64,000 nt of DNA from Boesenbergia rotunda. Lineage: Eukaryota; Streptophyta; Magnoliopsida; Zingiberales; Zingiberaceae. The stretch's first letter is position 1; each line of letters starts with the position of its first letter. This document shows, one piece after another, positions 12,427 through 22,873 of the stretch. The notes beneath the pieces are model-generated. The model made no database searches. It saw only the letters and a list, made by a program, of their open reading frames with translations, and had not been told where the DNA came from. A program made the translations under genes and the position numbers. The DNA lies in the NCBI GenBank assembly GCA_024364735.1, contig JAGFNQ010006399.1, positions 148,734 through 212,733 of the forward strand, read 5' to 3'.

Positions 12427-12499
12427 GAAATATGCAGGATCCCTATTTAGATGAATAGATAAGTTAGAACTAGTAATATAGGCTTCAATACAAAGAGAG

Positions 12500-12720
12500 A
12501 ATGCCCTCACGGGGTGCTCAATTGACTAAAGGGTGGTAGATTTACTACAATGAGGCAGGGATCAATTCCCAACACACGCATGTCCTTAGGAAAAAACTTC
12601 TCCCACCCTCTAGCCACTTAGCGGTCGGCTATAAGCTGACCTTGTGATTTATCTTCCTTCACATAATCTGGGGACGAGTTATGAGGGACACATAAGATGA
12701 ACATAATCACCTTTATTGCT
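12500..12720 (+). repeat. SINE-like tRNA-related remnant
   Basis: A weak RNA polymerase III A-box-like sequence (TGCTCAATTGACTAA, about 12515) is followed about 45 bp later by a B-box-like GGGATCAATTCCC (12558-12570). The tail GAGTTATGAGGGACACATAAG and its context resemble a widespread monocot SINE 3' region as I remember it. No clean target duplication or A-tail is visible. Confidence 0.4.
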
Positions 12721-13059
12721 ACAATACAAGAGAAAAGAGTAACACATACAAGTCAAAAGCATTGTGTATATCGATTTTCAAACACATTCTAGGATATCCT
12801 AAAGACGGGAGATAAATATGCCAGATCTTACGGCACAAGGCTATATTACCATGGATCAATCACTCTTCCACAAATGTGTGCTGATTTATACTAATCACCT
12901 CAAGAAGAATCTTCTTTAATTATCTGATTTGCAATGATCTTGACTTTACCAAAGGAAAGTGGCCTAAAGTCCCCAAAATTTCTGGACTAACCTTTTTTGG
13001 CACTAACGTAATAGACGTAATGTTGATCTCTTTCAGTAACTTATTTGTTTTAATGAAGT
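12721..13059. other. No recognisable feature
   Basis: I see no coding sequence, repeat or boundary that I can support here. The next stretch is the truncated LTR. Confidence 0.4.
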
Positions 13060-13672
13060 CATCTATAGCACTCAACTAATCCTCCTTTACAATTGGCCAA
13101 TAAGCATTGGGCTAACCGATAGCCACTTGGGTGCCAGTGAATGAGGGCACCCCTATGCACTCGGTCGCTCCTATTCCCAGGTGCCCAAGTGTATATAGGT
13201 GCCCGAGAAGCAATTTTCTATCTACGGCTAGCCGTTCGCGAACGTTGCGACGGGGATGACCTCTAAGCCACGTGTCAAGCGCCACTAAGCTCTCGGGCGC
13301 CCGAGTAGGGCCACGTCAGCATTCGGATAGACTTGAGTAGGGCTATAAATAAACTCCCAAAGCTTAGTTCCAAACATCAATTGATTGTAAATGAATTTCT
13401 ACTAAGTTTTTCTTTGCCTTTCTGAGTTCTAGTGTGTGTAAGAGGCTTCTTCACCTCAAAGAGTTTTATCTGTAGATTGAGCTAAATTTTGTCTTGGATT
13501 AGCAACCTTCCTGGTTGCAAATCAAGTAACTGTCTGTGCCTTTTTTTCGCTTAGTTGTTTTTGCTTATGTTACTTATTATTGATAACTAATATCTATCTT
13601 TGTTTAAGTAAGATAAAAGATTGGTTTAAATTTGCAGGGGCAATTCACCCCTTCTTACCGATCGCACGATCA
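13060..13672 (+). mobile_element. 5' LTR (left-truncated) of a copia element
   Basis: The last roughly 370 bp (13305-13672) match 16987-17354 well, including 'gtgtgtaagaggcttct' and the TAAATA promoter region. Those two segments are therefore the LTR pair of one plus-strand element. It ends CACGATCA just upstream of a tRNA-Met-type primer site. The LTR start seen at 16076 (TGTAAATTACCC) is absent here, so the 5' part is lost. Confidence 0.75.
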
Positions 13673-13680
13673 TCGATAAA

Positions 13681-13693
13681 TGGTATCAAAGCT
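13681..13693 (+). other. Primer-binding site (tRNA-Met type)
   Basis: TGGTATCAAAGCT lies 8 bp after the LTR end. The usual initiator-tRNA-Met-derived site is TGGTATCAGAGC, so there is one mismatch. It fixes the element as plus-strand. Confidence 0.8.
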
Positions 13694-13737
13694 AGGATGC
13701 TCCTGAAGGACTAACCGTCATCTGAAGCACATACAAA

Positions 13738-15029
13738 ATGGTCAGACCAGCCATCTACCCGCTAATGTTCGTGGGGGAGTTTGCTACTTGGAAGCGAAAG
13801 ATGCAGGTATTTTTTAAAACTGACTTTGATTTATTATTAATTATGAAAAATAGTTTTGTAACTCCCAAAGACACCAATAATAAAGATAAAGATGATAGCC
13901 TGTGAATGAAAATGGAACAAGCAGATTTTGTAGCAAACAAGAAAGCAGAATTTCATCTGCTAACTGTACTACCTGTGCAAGAAGTCAACCGAATCGGAAC
14001 CTACCAATCAACGAATGAACTTTGGGATAAGTTCCTGGAACTGCACCAAGGTACTTCTTAAACAAAACTAGCAAAACGAGATCTACTCCGCAATCAACTC
14101 AGCAACCTTCGAATGGAAGAAGGAGAATCAATTGCCCAGCTACATGCCAAACTCAAACAGCTGATCACGAGGCTTAACAACCTTGGAGAAACGGTAACAA
14201 GTCACAACGCACAGAGGTATGCTTTAAATGCATTCCCACGGACCCCAGACTAGACTTCTATAATAAGCGCGTACTTCATCTCTAAGCACCTTGAGGTAAG
14301 TACCTTAGATTATTTTCGACATTAGAACTTCACGAATCTTTATGCGTAGGAAATAGTAAGATGGACAACTTAGCTCTAAGTACGAGGAAGATCCAACATG
14401 AGAGAGTCTTCAAAAGATGAAGAAGATATAGCATACATGTTAAGAAAACTATCCAAATATTTCAAATCTAAAAGGCTTAATAAAGTGCAGGTAGGAAATG
14501 TTCCCCAAAGCAAAGGAAGATCTGTTGCTATAATTATGAGGAAGAAGGGCACATCAAGAGAACTACCTGAGGCTAAAGATGAACAAATCCAACAAGGTCA
14601 AACACAAGAACCTAAAAGTCACATGGGACAAATCATTATCAGATGAGTCCGATCTCATGGAACACGTGCGGACTTGCACTGATGCCCACCCATGAAGAAG
14701 AAGAAAGTATCGATGAAGAGGGAGCCACATCTGAAGATAGCAGCGATGAAGGGGGAGCTTCGGAGTTCGAAAAAGTTATGGTAAGTGAGGTATATTTTCT
14801 ACCTTCTGATGAACTCTATTCAGGTATTAAGGTAATGATGAAATCAATATGCAAGTTAGAAAATAAAATTTTAAAATTAAAAAAACTAGCTTCTTCATGC
14901 CCACTTGAAATGTTTGACAAATTAAAATATGAAAATGAAAATTTGAACGCTCAAGTTGAAAAATTGAAAAACAATCATACATGTTCAAATTGTATGATTG
15001 TTCAAATTGTTTTCAAATTCAAAAGTTAG
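13738..15029 (+). pseudogene. Ty1/copia (SIRE-like) gag, decayed
   Basis: The frame opens at an ATG 45 bp after the primer site and reads MVRPAIYPLMFVGEFATWKR. The gag capsid (UBN2-type) features follow: TNELWDKFLELHQGTS and LSNLRMEEGESIAQLHAKL. Stops interrupt at 13903 and further along. The C-terminal part shifts frame (14398-15029): YMLRKLSKYFKSKRLNK, then a region that was a CCHC knuckle but is now frameshifted, then an acidic and coiled-coil stretch ending near KYENENLNAQVEKLKNN. The same protein family, equally decayed, lies on the minus strand at 23960-25000. Gag would form the cytoplasmic virus-like particle; this copy is not functional. Confidence 0.85.
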
Positions 15030-16075
15030 ATATTATGGAGGACTAAATTGGTATTTATGGTTTCACATGGGCTAAATAATAAAAATTCTTAAAATTTATA
15101 TTCCACCTAAGTTTTTGATTAATCCTGTCGGAAAGAACTTATATTGGATTCCAAAATCTATACTAAACTGTTAGATGTTATTTATTACTTGTTTGTCAAT
15201 ATTTTTTTATAATTAATACTTTATTTGTAATTTTTTTGAAATTTGTTTTGAAGATATAATTATTGTAGAAAAATTAGTTTAATATTTTTTGATGACAGAG
15301 TCTGCCGTTAGCTATCCTCAATTTTTTTCGAAATTTTTAACAATTAAACAGATTTATTATAATTTTTCATTCGAAAGCATATTTTTAAATTTTAAAAATA
15401 TTTAAAAAATTAATTTCATCGAATCTTATATTTCAAGATCTATGGATTATCTTTCAAGCGTTAAGAAAAATTTTCAAATTTATTTAAGTTAAAATTAAAT
15501 TTTAAAATTATCAATTTTAAAATTTATCCATTCGAAATTCAAAATTATTTTCATAAAGTTAGAAAATTGATTTCACTTTGATAATTTTTACAGAGACGAG
15601 TCTGCTAAAATTCTAACATGGATAAAAATTTGAGTAATTTTGAGTAAAAATAAATAAATTATTTTTTAGAAATTAGACATTAAATTTTAAAAATAATTTT
15701 TGATTAAATTTTTAAAAATAGGATTTTCTGGAATCTAACTATTAGATTTGCATGTACTAAAAAATTTTGGACGTTCAAATAATTTTCTATAAATTTTTAT
15801 TTATTTTTATCATTAGTGTTAAGTTTACCCTTAATATGTTTAAATTTTGATATAATCAAAGGGAGAGAAATAAGATTAAGTTAAGGAGGAAGTGTAATTT
15901 TAATTTTTTTATTTTTGTACTTACATTGTCGACTCGGGTCAGGGGGCGGGGAATTTTGTTTTTTGTTTTAAGGGAGAAATAAGATTATGTTTAAATTTTT
16001 ATTTATTCCTGTATTTTTTATGTGTTCTTTTACCCTAACTTAACTCGGGTTGATGCACATCAAAACGTGAGAGAT
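15030..16075 (+). other. AT-rich internal remnant and polypurine tract, pol deleted
   Basis: No protease, integrase or RT remains between gag and the 3' LTR, so about 4 kb of pol expected for such an element is missing. The stretch is very AT-rich. A purine tract AACGTGAGAGAT ends at 16075, immediately before the LTR. Confidence 0.6.
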
Positions 16076-17354
16076 TGTAAATTACCCAGGTAAGTTTTGA
16101 TGTGGTCAACCGAGTTAAGTTAGGTCCTGTTGTGTTTGATCCCTGTGTCTAAGTGTGAAAGAACTTAGGAACGCAGAAAGTCAAGTAGAAGACGTAACGA
16201 TCGAGAAAGATGACACGGGAAGGGAGCCAATGGGCTTGATGCATCCAAGGGACGCACAGATCTGCGAAAAAGTACGCCGGTGGAGCAAGGTTCGTAGAAT
16301 CGCGATCCTACACAGGATCGATTTGGGGTCAGGATCGGATCGGTCAGGATCGGATCGTAAAATCGTACGATCCTATCAAAAACCCTTAAAATGAAAAAAT
16401 ATACAATTTTTATTAACACTATAATGAAAATAATCACGTTTAACTTCAAGAATATTCTATTTATTACAAGATGATCCAATTTAATTGTCAACCTATTAGA
16501 TAATAGACATCTAAAGACTTATCATTTTAGAAAAAAGATATAACATAATATTATTAATCAAAACTAACTTAAAAATAATTAAATAGATATTTAATAATCT
16601 TAAACACTAACACTAACGATGTAAAAGATAAAAAATAATAAAAAGATTAATAATCTTCTGGACCTCTGAAAAGGCTTTAACAATATTTTTTGGATTCAAT
16701 CTTAAACAACTTGTAGATCTTTGAACGAGTTTCAATTTGATATATTATAGGTCACGTGGTTCAATCCGAGTCAAAGTTATGACCTCTTAAAGCTTCATCG
16801 ATCCTGTTCCGATCCTGTTCCGATCCTGTCCGATCCTATACGATCCTGTCCGATCCTGTCCGATCCTACCGATCCTGCTGCGATCCTGCTACAAAAAACG
16901 ATTCTGCGCGATTCTGGATCGTTTTGTGGTCCAGGATCGTAGGATCATACGATCCTACGATCCAGGATCGCGATTTTGCAAACTATGAGTAGGGCAACGT
17001 CAACGTTCGGATAGACTTGATTAGGATTATAAATAGGTCCCAAGAGCTCAGTTTCAAATGTCAATTAATTGTAAACGAATTTCTACTGTGTTTTTCTTTG
17101 TCTTTTTGAATTCTAGTGTGTGTAAGAGGCTTCTCCGCCTCAAGAAATTTTATCTAGAGATTGATCTTAATTTTCTCTTAGATTAGAATCTTCCTGATTA
17201 TAAACTAAGTAATTGTTTGTGCTTTTTTTCTTTCGCTTTGTTATTTTTTTTATATTACTTATTGATAATTAATCTCCATTTTTATTTAAACAAGATAAAA
17301 AATAAATTTAAATTTATATAGATAATTCATCTCTTTTTTATGACTGTACGATCA
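16076..17354 (+). mobile_element. 3' LTR of the copia element, split by an insertion
   Basis: It starts TGTAAATTACCCAGG and ends GTACGATCA. The right half (16987-17354) matches the 5' LTR at 13305-13672. The left part matches, in reverse complement, the LTR start at 22873, so the families are close. The interval 16289-16985 is a separate insertion. Confidence 0.75.
16289..16985. mobile_element. MITE-like element with GATCC-repeat ends
   Basis: The element is absent from the paired 5' LTR. Its ends are inverted: GGTTCGTAGAATCGCGATCC at 16289-16308 pairs with 16966-16985. Both ends are dense in GGATCG/CGATCC. The right side has a tandem run of roughly 10-bp units of the type 'gatcctgtcc' (16798-16885). 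The AT-rich centre contains a block (16711-16788) that also occurs twice, as inverted arms, in the hairpin at 21405-21966. There is no coding capacity. The target duplication is not clear. Confidence 0.65.
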
Positions 17355-17444
17355 CCGACATCGGATACTTTCTCCGTATCCTCCGCTACGTGGCCTTATA
17401 CAATCATACCAAGAGCCGCTTTCGATTCTTTCCAAATCCCGGCA

Positions 17445-17757
17445 CAGTAATTTTTTTAAAAAAATTGATGATTTTTTAAAACTCTTATTATGTTAATAAC
17501 ATTTTATCTTTAAAATTTAAAAATTATATTAAAAATAATTAAATAAAAAAATTTGGATACATTATGTATTTAAAGGTTTCAGATTTGATGATAATATATT
17601 AAAATTATATATATATATATATAACAATATTTCATAAATTAATATATATCAATTTTGATTTGAATTTTTTAATATTATAATTTTGATTTTTAAATTTTAA
17701 AGATAAAATTTTATTGATATAATCGGAAATTTTTAATAAAAAATTAAAATAGTGTGA
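17445..17757. mobile_element. AT-rich foldback (MITE-like) element upstream of POR
   Basis: The left arm (about 17447-17540) and right arm (about 17665-17757) are imperfect inverted repeats; a shared core TTTTATCTTTAAAATTTAAAA lies at about 17502-17522 and inverted near 17690-17710. A TA run sits near 17608-17623. It lies about 175 bp upstream of the POR start codon. Confidence 0.55.
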
Positions 17758-17932
17758 GTATTGAATTAACCGAATTAATCCCGAGGCAATCTAACTAGCG
17801 ACTCCTCATTGGCTCAACCCTCGCCACGGTGGCTTCTCCGGGCCAACAATTCTATCCCCTTATCCTTCACACCCTCCTTCTCCCTTGATGTAAACCAAAA
17901 CACTCCTCTGGATCCAACGATTGCTCTCTTCG

Positions 17933-19481
17933 ATGGCGCTTCAGGCATCCCTCCTTCCTTCAGCTCTCTCAGCTCTGAAAGAGGTCAGCCTGCAGTTAAT
18001 TTCTTGTTCCTTTGTTCTTCTCCATGGATTGGCTTCTAAAACAGGGGAACGCAGGGGAAGGCTAATGGAGCACTCAAGGAATCGGCTTTCTTGGGGGTGT
18101 CTCTTTCTGAAAACCCCAAGTTGGAGTTTGGTTCTTCATTTTTATAAGCAACAAGGTTCTACATTTAATAAATTTAAACAAAAAATTTGCCTATACATTC
18201 GTCATGTCCATCTATTTAGAAAGTGAATTTTACTTTTTATTTCTTAATATGAGAAAATATTGGATTTTATTTGGCAGAGACTTAATCTTTCGGTTGGAAT
18301 CCGAGCACAAACGGCGGCCACCACCCCCTCTGTCAACCGCGCCTCCCCAGACGCCAAGAAGACGCTTCGCAAGGGGAACGTCATCGTGACGGGAGCCTCG
18401 TCGGGGCTTGGCCTGGCGACGGCGAAGGCGCTGACGGAGACGGGGAAGTGGAACGTCATCATGGCGTGCCGCGACTTTCTGAAGGCGGAGCGGGCGGCGA
18501 AGGCGGCAGGCATGGCACGGGAGAACTACCAGGTGATGCACCTCGATCTGGCGTCGCTGGACAGCGTGCGCCAGTTCGTGGCGGCGTTCCGGCAGTCGGG
18601 GCGGCCGCTGGACGTGCTGGTCTGCAACGCGGCGGTCTACTTCCCCACGGCGAAGGAACCGACCTACACGGCCGATGGGTTCGAGATGAGCGTGGGGGTG
18701 AACCACCTTGGACACTTCCTTCTCGCGCGCCTGCTCGTCGACGACTTGAACGTTTCCGACTACCCCTTGCGCCGCCTCATCATCGTCGGCTCCATCACCG
18801 GTAAGTCCCAGCTGATTGCTTTACCTCATTTTACAAAAGCAAGTTTGTACTCAAATCGTCTCAATTAGGCAACACAAACACCTTGGCCGGAAACATACCA
18901 CCGAAGGCGAACCTTGGTGACCTCCGGGGCCTCGTCGGTGGACTCAACGAGCTCAGCGGCTCCACCATGATCGACGGCGGGGAGTTCGACGGCGCCAAGG
19001 CCTACAAGGACAGCAAGGTGTGCAACATGCTAACAATGCAGGAGTTCCACCGGCGGTTCCACGAGGAGACTGGCATCGCCTTCGCCTCCCTCTACCCCGG
19101 TTGCATCGCCACCACGGGTCTCTTCCGAGAGCACATCCCTCTCTTCCGCCTTCTATTCCCGCCTTTCCAAAAGTACATCACCAAAGGCTTCGTCTCCGAA
19201 GAGGAAGCAGGCAAAAGACTTGCGCAGGTATTGGAGTTAACTGATCGATATATCCAACCTTAACTAGCTAGCATGGCTAGCTCCTGATCAATTTGTCATC
19301 GTTGCTCTAATTATGATTGATGCAGGTGGTGAGTGACCCGAGCTTGAATAAGTCGGGGGTGTACTGGAGCTGGAACAACAACTCGGCGTCGTTCGAGAAC
19401 CAGTTGTCGGAGGAAGCCAGTGATCCTGTGAAGGCAAAGAAGGTGTGGGAGGTCAGTGAGAAGCTGGTTGGGTTGGCTTGA
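17933..19481 (+). CDS. POR: Light-dependent NADPH:protochlorophyllide oxidoreductase (POR), 5 exons, apparent stop in exon 2
   Basis: POR reduces protochlorophyllide to chlorophyllide in plastids, using light and NADPH. I place exons at 17933-17983, 18055-about 18157, 18278-18800, 18869-19227 and 19326-19481. Exons 3-5 give 345 residues without a break; with the transit peptide (start MALQASLLPSALSALKE) the length is about 400, normal for the family. Visible hallmarks are the dinucleotide-binding TGASSGLG at about 18385-18410, NHLGHFLLARLL, the catalytic Tyr-x-x-x-Lys (Tyr 19003-19005, Lys 19015-19017, in AKAYKDSKVCNML) and the C-terminal KLVGLA. Splice sites are GT-AG. In the frame that matches other POR transit peptides, exon 2 hits a TAA at 18145-18147. 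An alternative donor at GGGG|GTGTCT (about 18094) would bypass it in frame. Coding exons are GC-rich, unlike the surroundings. The gene identity is certain; whether this copy makes full-length protein is open. Confidence 0.93.
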
Positions 19482-20081
19482 TTAGGAGTTCGAACTTTGG
19501 GAGACAAAGCAGATTTGAGTTTTCATTTAGTTGAGTTATATATGCAGCTCTCTTAAGTGTTATTATTGGTAGAAGTTGTTTGTAAAATTTTGAAGCACAA
19601 GGGAATGAAGAAGGTTCATGATGTTGAAATCGTGTACCGTGAGCACTACTTTTTCTTTGTATTCCCTTCGTGCCAGTGCGTATCGACAAAGAGTATATAT
19701 ATCCTCTGAACTAGCTAGCTAGCTAGCTTCCTCCATGATATTCCGTGATCTACATTTGCCAGACTGTGCTACCAATAGCATAGCAAAGCTGTTATTTTGT
19801 TCCACACAGATCCACACCATTTTGTGGATAAACTTCACTGTACCTAACTAAATGTTGAGCAATACATTTTTTACCTTATCCACACAAGATGATCTCTTTG
19901 ATGTAACATGAAGATACTAATGTTCTACACAGTGGCAGAGAAAAGGCCGATCATCATCGATGATACGAGATGGTAGCTAGTGACAGTACTGTGTGGCCAT
20001 TGGCAGCAACAATACGAGGGTGTAAAGTTCTTGCTTCAACGAGGGTGTAAAGTTCTAATCCCACCTCACTATATATATATA
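19482..20081. other. POR 3' flank, no gene
   Basis: The POR 3' UTR probably ends within the first 150-200 bp. A CTAG microsatellite sits at about 19711-19730 and a short TA run at 20070-20080. There is no other supported feature. Confidence 0.5.
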
Positions 20082-21054
20082 TAGTGATCGCCTACGGACC
20101 ATTTCCTGCGGACTGTATGCATGGCACGGCGCTGCGCTGGTCTGCGTGGCAACGAACGCAAAAATTAATCGCGTGGCACGGCGCTGCGCGTCAGGCACTT
20201 GCCTGATCGGTCACGGTGACCGGTCAGGCAAGTGCATGATCCATGGCGATCGTCGCCGGCGGCCATGACGGTGTACCGACGATAGAGCTTGCTGTCGCGG
20301 TAGGAGGTGACGCGGCCATGGAGCTCCAGCGTGACGCCGCCTCGCTCGCTGGACCTTGACCCAGATGGAGTTGGATCGGCAGCTGAACCGGCTCAACAAA
20401 TTGCTGAGCTCCGACCGTGTCCTGGCAGAGAGGCGCTGCTCCTGGTCGTCGCCGGAGCTGCAGTCGGGGGCGACGCCCTGGACGACGTCACCCGGGAGCG
20501 GCATGGTGTCCTAGACGGAGTCGGACCAGCGGCTGAGTCGACTCAACAAATTGCTGAGCTCCGACCGTGTCCTGGCAGTGGAGTAAGCAGCGAGGCGCTG
20601 CTCTTGGTGGTCGCCGGAGCTACAGTCGGGGGCGACGCCCTAGACGACGTCGACCGGGAGCGGCATGGTGTCCTAAACGGAGTCGGACCGGCGGCATGGT
20701 GTCCTAGACGGAGTCGGACCGGCGGCTGAGTCGGCTCAACAAATTGCTGAGCTCCGACCGTGTCTTGGCAGGGAGTAAGCAGCGAGGCGCTGCTCCTGGT
20801 CATCCCAGAGTTGCAGTCGGGAGCGACACCCTGGACGACGTCGCCCGGGAGCGGCATGGTGTCGTTGACACGCAGACCAGCGCAGCGCCGTGCCACGCAT
20901 GCGAGGCGCTGCTCCTGGTCGTCGCCGGAGCTATAGTCGAGGGCGACGTCCTGGACAACGTCGCCCGAGAGCGGCATGGTGTCGTTGCCATGCAGATCAG
21001 CACAGCGCCGTGCCACGCAGGCGGTCCGCAGGAAATGGTCCGCAAGCGATCACT

Positions 21055-21055
<1 letters not shown>
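20082..21055. mobile_element. GC-rich TIR element carrying a minisatellite
   Basis: The terminal inverted repeats are 31 bp with two mismatches: 20082-20112 starts TAGTGATCGCCTACGGACCA and pairs with 21025-21055. Weaker similarity continues inward for about 45 bp more (GGCACGGCGCTGCGCTGGTC). Both ends abut TA repeats, so a TA-type target duplication cannot be resolved. The interior is GC-rich and tandemly repeated, with no transposase. The long open frames on both strands reflect base composition. The superfamily is not assigned. Confidence 0.7.
20394..21000 (+). repeat. Minisatellite, about 150-190 bp units
   Basis: The block CAACAAATTGCTGAGCTCCG recurs at 20394, 20544 and 20737. The block GAGGCGCTGCTCCTGGTCGT and variants recur at about 20430, 20590, 20785 and 20908. 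Each unit also contains GGGAGCGGCATGGTGTC. There are three full units and one partial; the second carries an extra 40-bp duplication near 20690. Confidence 0.85.

Positions 21056-21139
<84 letters not shown>
21055..21139. repeat. TA microsatellite
   Basis: Two (TA)n runs separated by ATTATTC. Translated frames such as IYIYIY are artefacts of this repeat. Confidence 0.95.
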
Positions 21140-21142
<3 letters not shown>

Positions 21143-21177
21143 TGTTCTGTTGGGCGCCCACCCTATTCGTGGATGGC

Positions 21178-21232
21178 TGAGTGAGTGTGAGTGTGAGTGT
21201 GTGTGTGTATATATATATAGAGAGAGTGTGTG
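21178..21232. repeat. Compound GT/GA/TA microsatellite
   Basis: GAGT/GTGT repeats run into a TA run and a GA run, then TGTGTGTC. Confidence 0.9.
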
Positions 21233-21404
21233 TCCCATTACGCTGTCCATCCTCGCGTGCACCGAATCGTCAAAGTAACATCCTATATTGATTTGTTATC
21301 AAAAGACTGTCTTGCCTTCATGTATAACCCAACTATCCTCCACTATATAGTAGTAGCTTATTCACATAATTGTCTTTCTCCTATTTTTTCTGTTTAAATC
21401 GGCA

Positions 21405-21966
21405 TGTTATAGCAGCTACGAACTCATAGTCGCTACATAGTTATAGCAGCTATGATTTCATAGTTGCTATAACATAGAGAGAAAAAATTTAAAGATTAAA
21501 ATTGTTCAAAGCCTTAAAAGATTTAAACGATATTTTTTAGCATAAAATTGAATTGTTATGGATTACATCTTGTAACTATTTGTAGATATATGAATGAGTT
21601 TTAATTTGATATATTGTGTATTTCGTAATTCAATTTGAGTCAAAAGTTATTGCCTCTAAAATTTTAGGGTTTAACATTCACGTCAACTACGGTTTTATAG
21701 CTGTTATAACGTGAATGTCCCTTAATTTTGAGAGATCATAACTTTGACTCGGGTTAAACTACGTGACATATAATATATCAAATTTAAGCTCATTCAAATA
21801 TCTACAACTAATTAAGGGGTAGAACTCATAACAATTAGACTTTAAACTAAAAAAACATCATTTAAATCCTTATGGGATGTTTCGAACAATTTTACCTTAA
21901 TTTTTTTCGTATTATAGTAACTATGAAATCGTAATTGCTACAACTATGTAATAGCTCAATAATAGT
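21405..21966. mobile_element. Large hairpin (foldback MITE-like) element
   Basis: The left arm (about 21436-21665) and right arm (about 21715-21950) are inverted copies around a centre near 21690. One outer segment reads CATAGTTATAGCAGCTATGA on the left and its degenerate complement near 21911-21950 on the right. The inner arm segment (21580-21658; inverted 21731-21810) matches the centre of the GATCC element at 16711-16788. There is no coding capacity. Confidence 0.7.
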
Positions 21967-22873
21967 TGTAGGTCCCATGCAGGCAGGCTTGAGGGGGTGA
22001 ATAGCACTGCAGAGTTAAACTATATCTTGTGTCCTTTCTTAGCAAAGATAGAAGATTAGTTAAGTAATTAATTTAATCATAAACAACAAATAGAAAATCA
22101 TAAGAGACTAGAAAAATTTTACTTGGTTGTAATCGGGGCGATTTTTAATCTAAGACTTTGAAAAATCTCCACTAAAAATGTCTCCTTTAGTGTAGGCGGA
22201 GAAGTTTCTTACAAATGTTAAACAACTCATAGAAAGACTTGGAAAGAGTATTACAATGGTTGTTCTTTTTTCTTAGCTCTAGGGGATATTTATAACCCGA
22301 AAATAGATGTTACCATTGTACTAACATAGGCCTAAGGCACCTCGTTAGATACGATTTTATCCATGATGCCAACGATTGCTCAACGATAAGTTTTGATCTG
22401 AGGCACCTTAATTCTGACCTAAGACGATAAGTTTTGCTCCTTAGTTTAGCTTTTGAGCAAAACTTAGTCTTTAATTTCAACTGAGGTGCCTCAGTTGACC
22501 TTTTAGCCAAAGTCAACATTCATGTTGACTTTCTCTATCTTCATTTGCTTAGTTGATTTTCAGCCAACCAGAGTTAGGCTCACTGTAGCCCAACTCCTAC
22601 TTGCACCTCGAACTAGCTTCCTACCCAGCTTTTTATCCCTCAGACGTCACACATGCCCTTCTTGTCCATCGATGTACTCTTCCGCAGCCTTTACGTTCCT
22701 CGGATACACCAAGCCCGTCGCTCCCTTCTCTGTATCATCCTTCTCGTCTGTTGCGTCTTTCACTCAACTTCCTGTGCTCTTAAACTCCTGCACACTTAGA
22801 AACAAGGATAAAAAACACACAGGTCCTAACTTGATTTGGTTGATCACATCAAAACTCACCTAGGGTACTTACA
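21967..22873 (-). mobile_element. 3' LTR of a minus-strand SIRE-like copia element
   Basis: On the minus strand it starts TGTAAGTACCCTAGGTGAG after a purine tract (CAAAAGAGAGAGAT) at 22874-22888 and ends CATGGGACCTACA. The start matches the LTR at 16076 and, in reverse complement, the fragment ending at 45908. Short CACCTC/GGTGCC palindromes lie at 22330-22490. The ORFs inside are not genes. Confidence 0.7.

Noticed and set aside
12500..12720. A tRNA gene
   Set aside because: A- and B-box-like sequences are degenerate and no cloverleaf can be drawn; a SINE-like remnant is the better reading.
18230..18715. 161-codon minus-strand frame
   Set aside because: It is antisense to POR exon 3 and arises from its high GC content.
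20307..21016. Several overlapping long frames on both strands
   Set aside because: They overlap a GC-rich minisatellite; low stop density follows from base composition and several frames are open at once.
20976..21262. IYIYIY-type translated proteins
   Set aside because: They come from a TA microsatellite.
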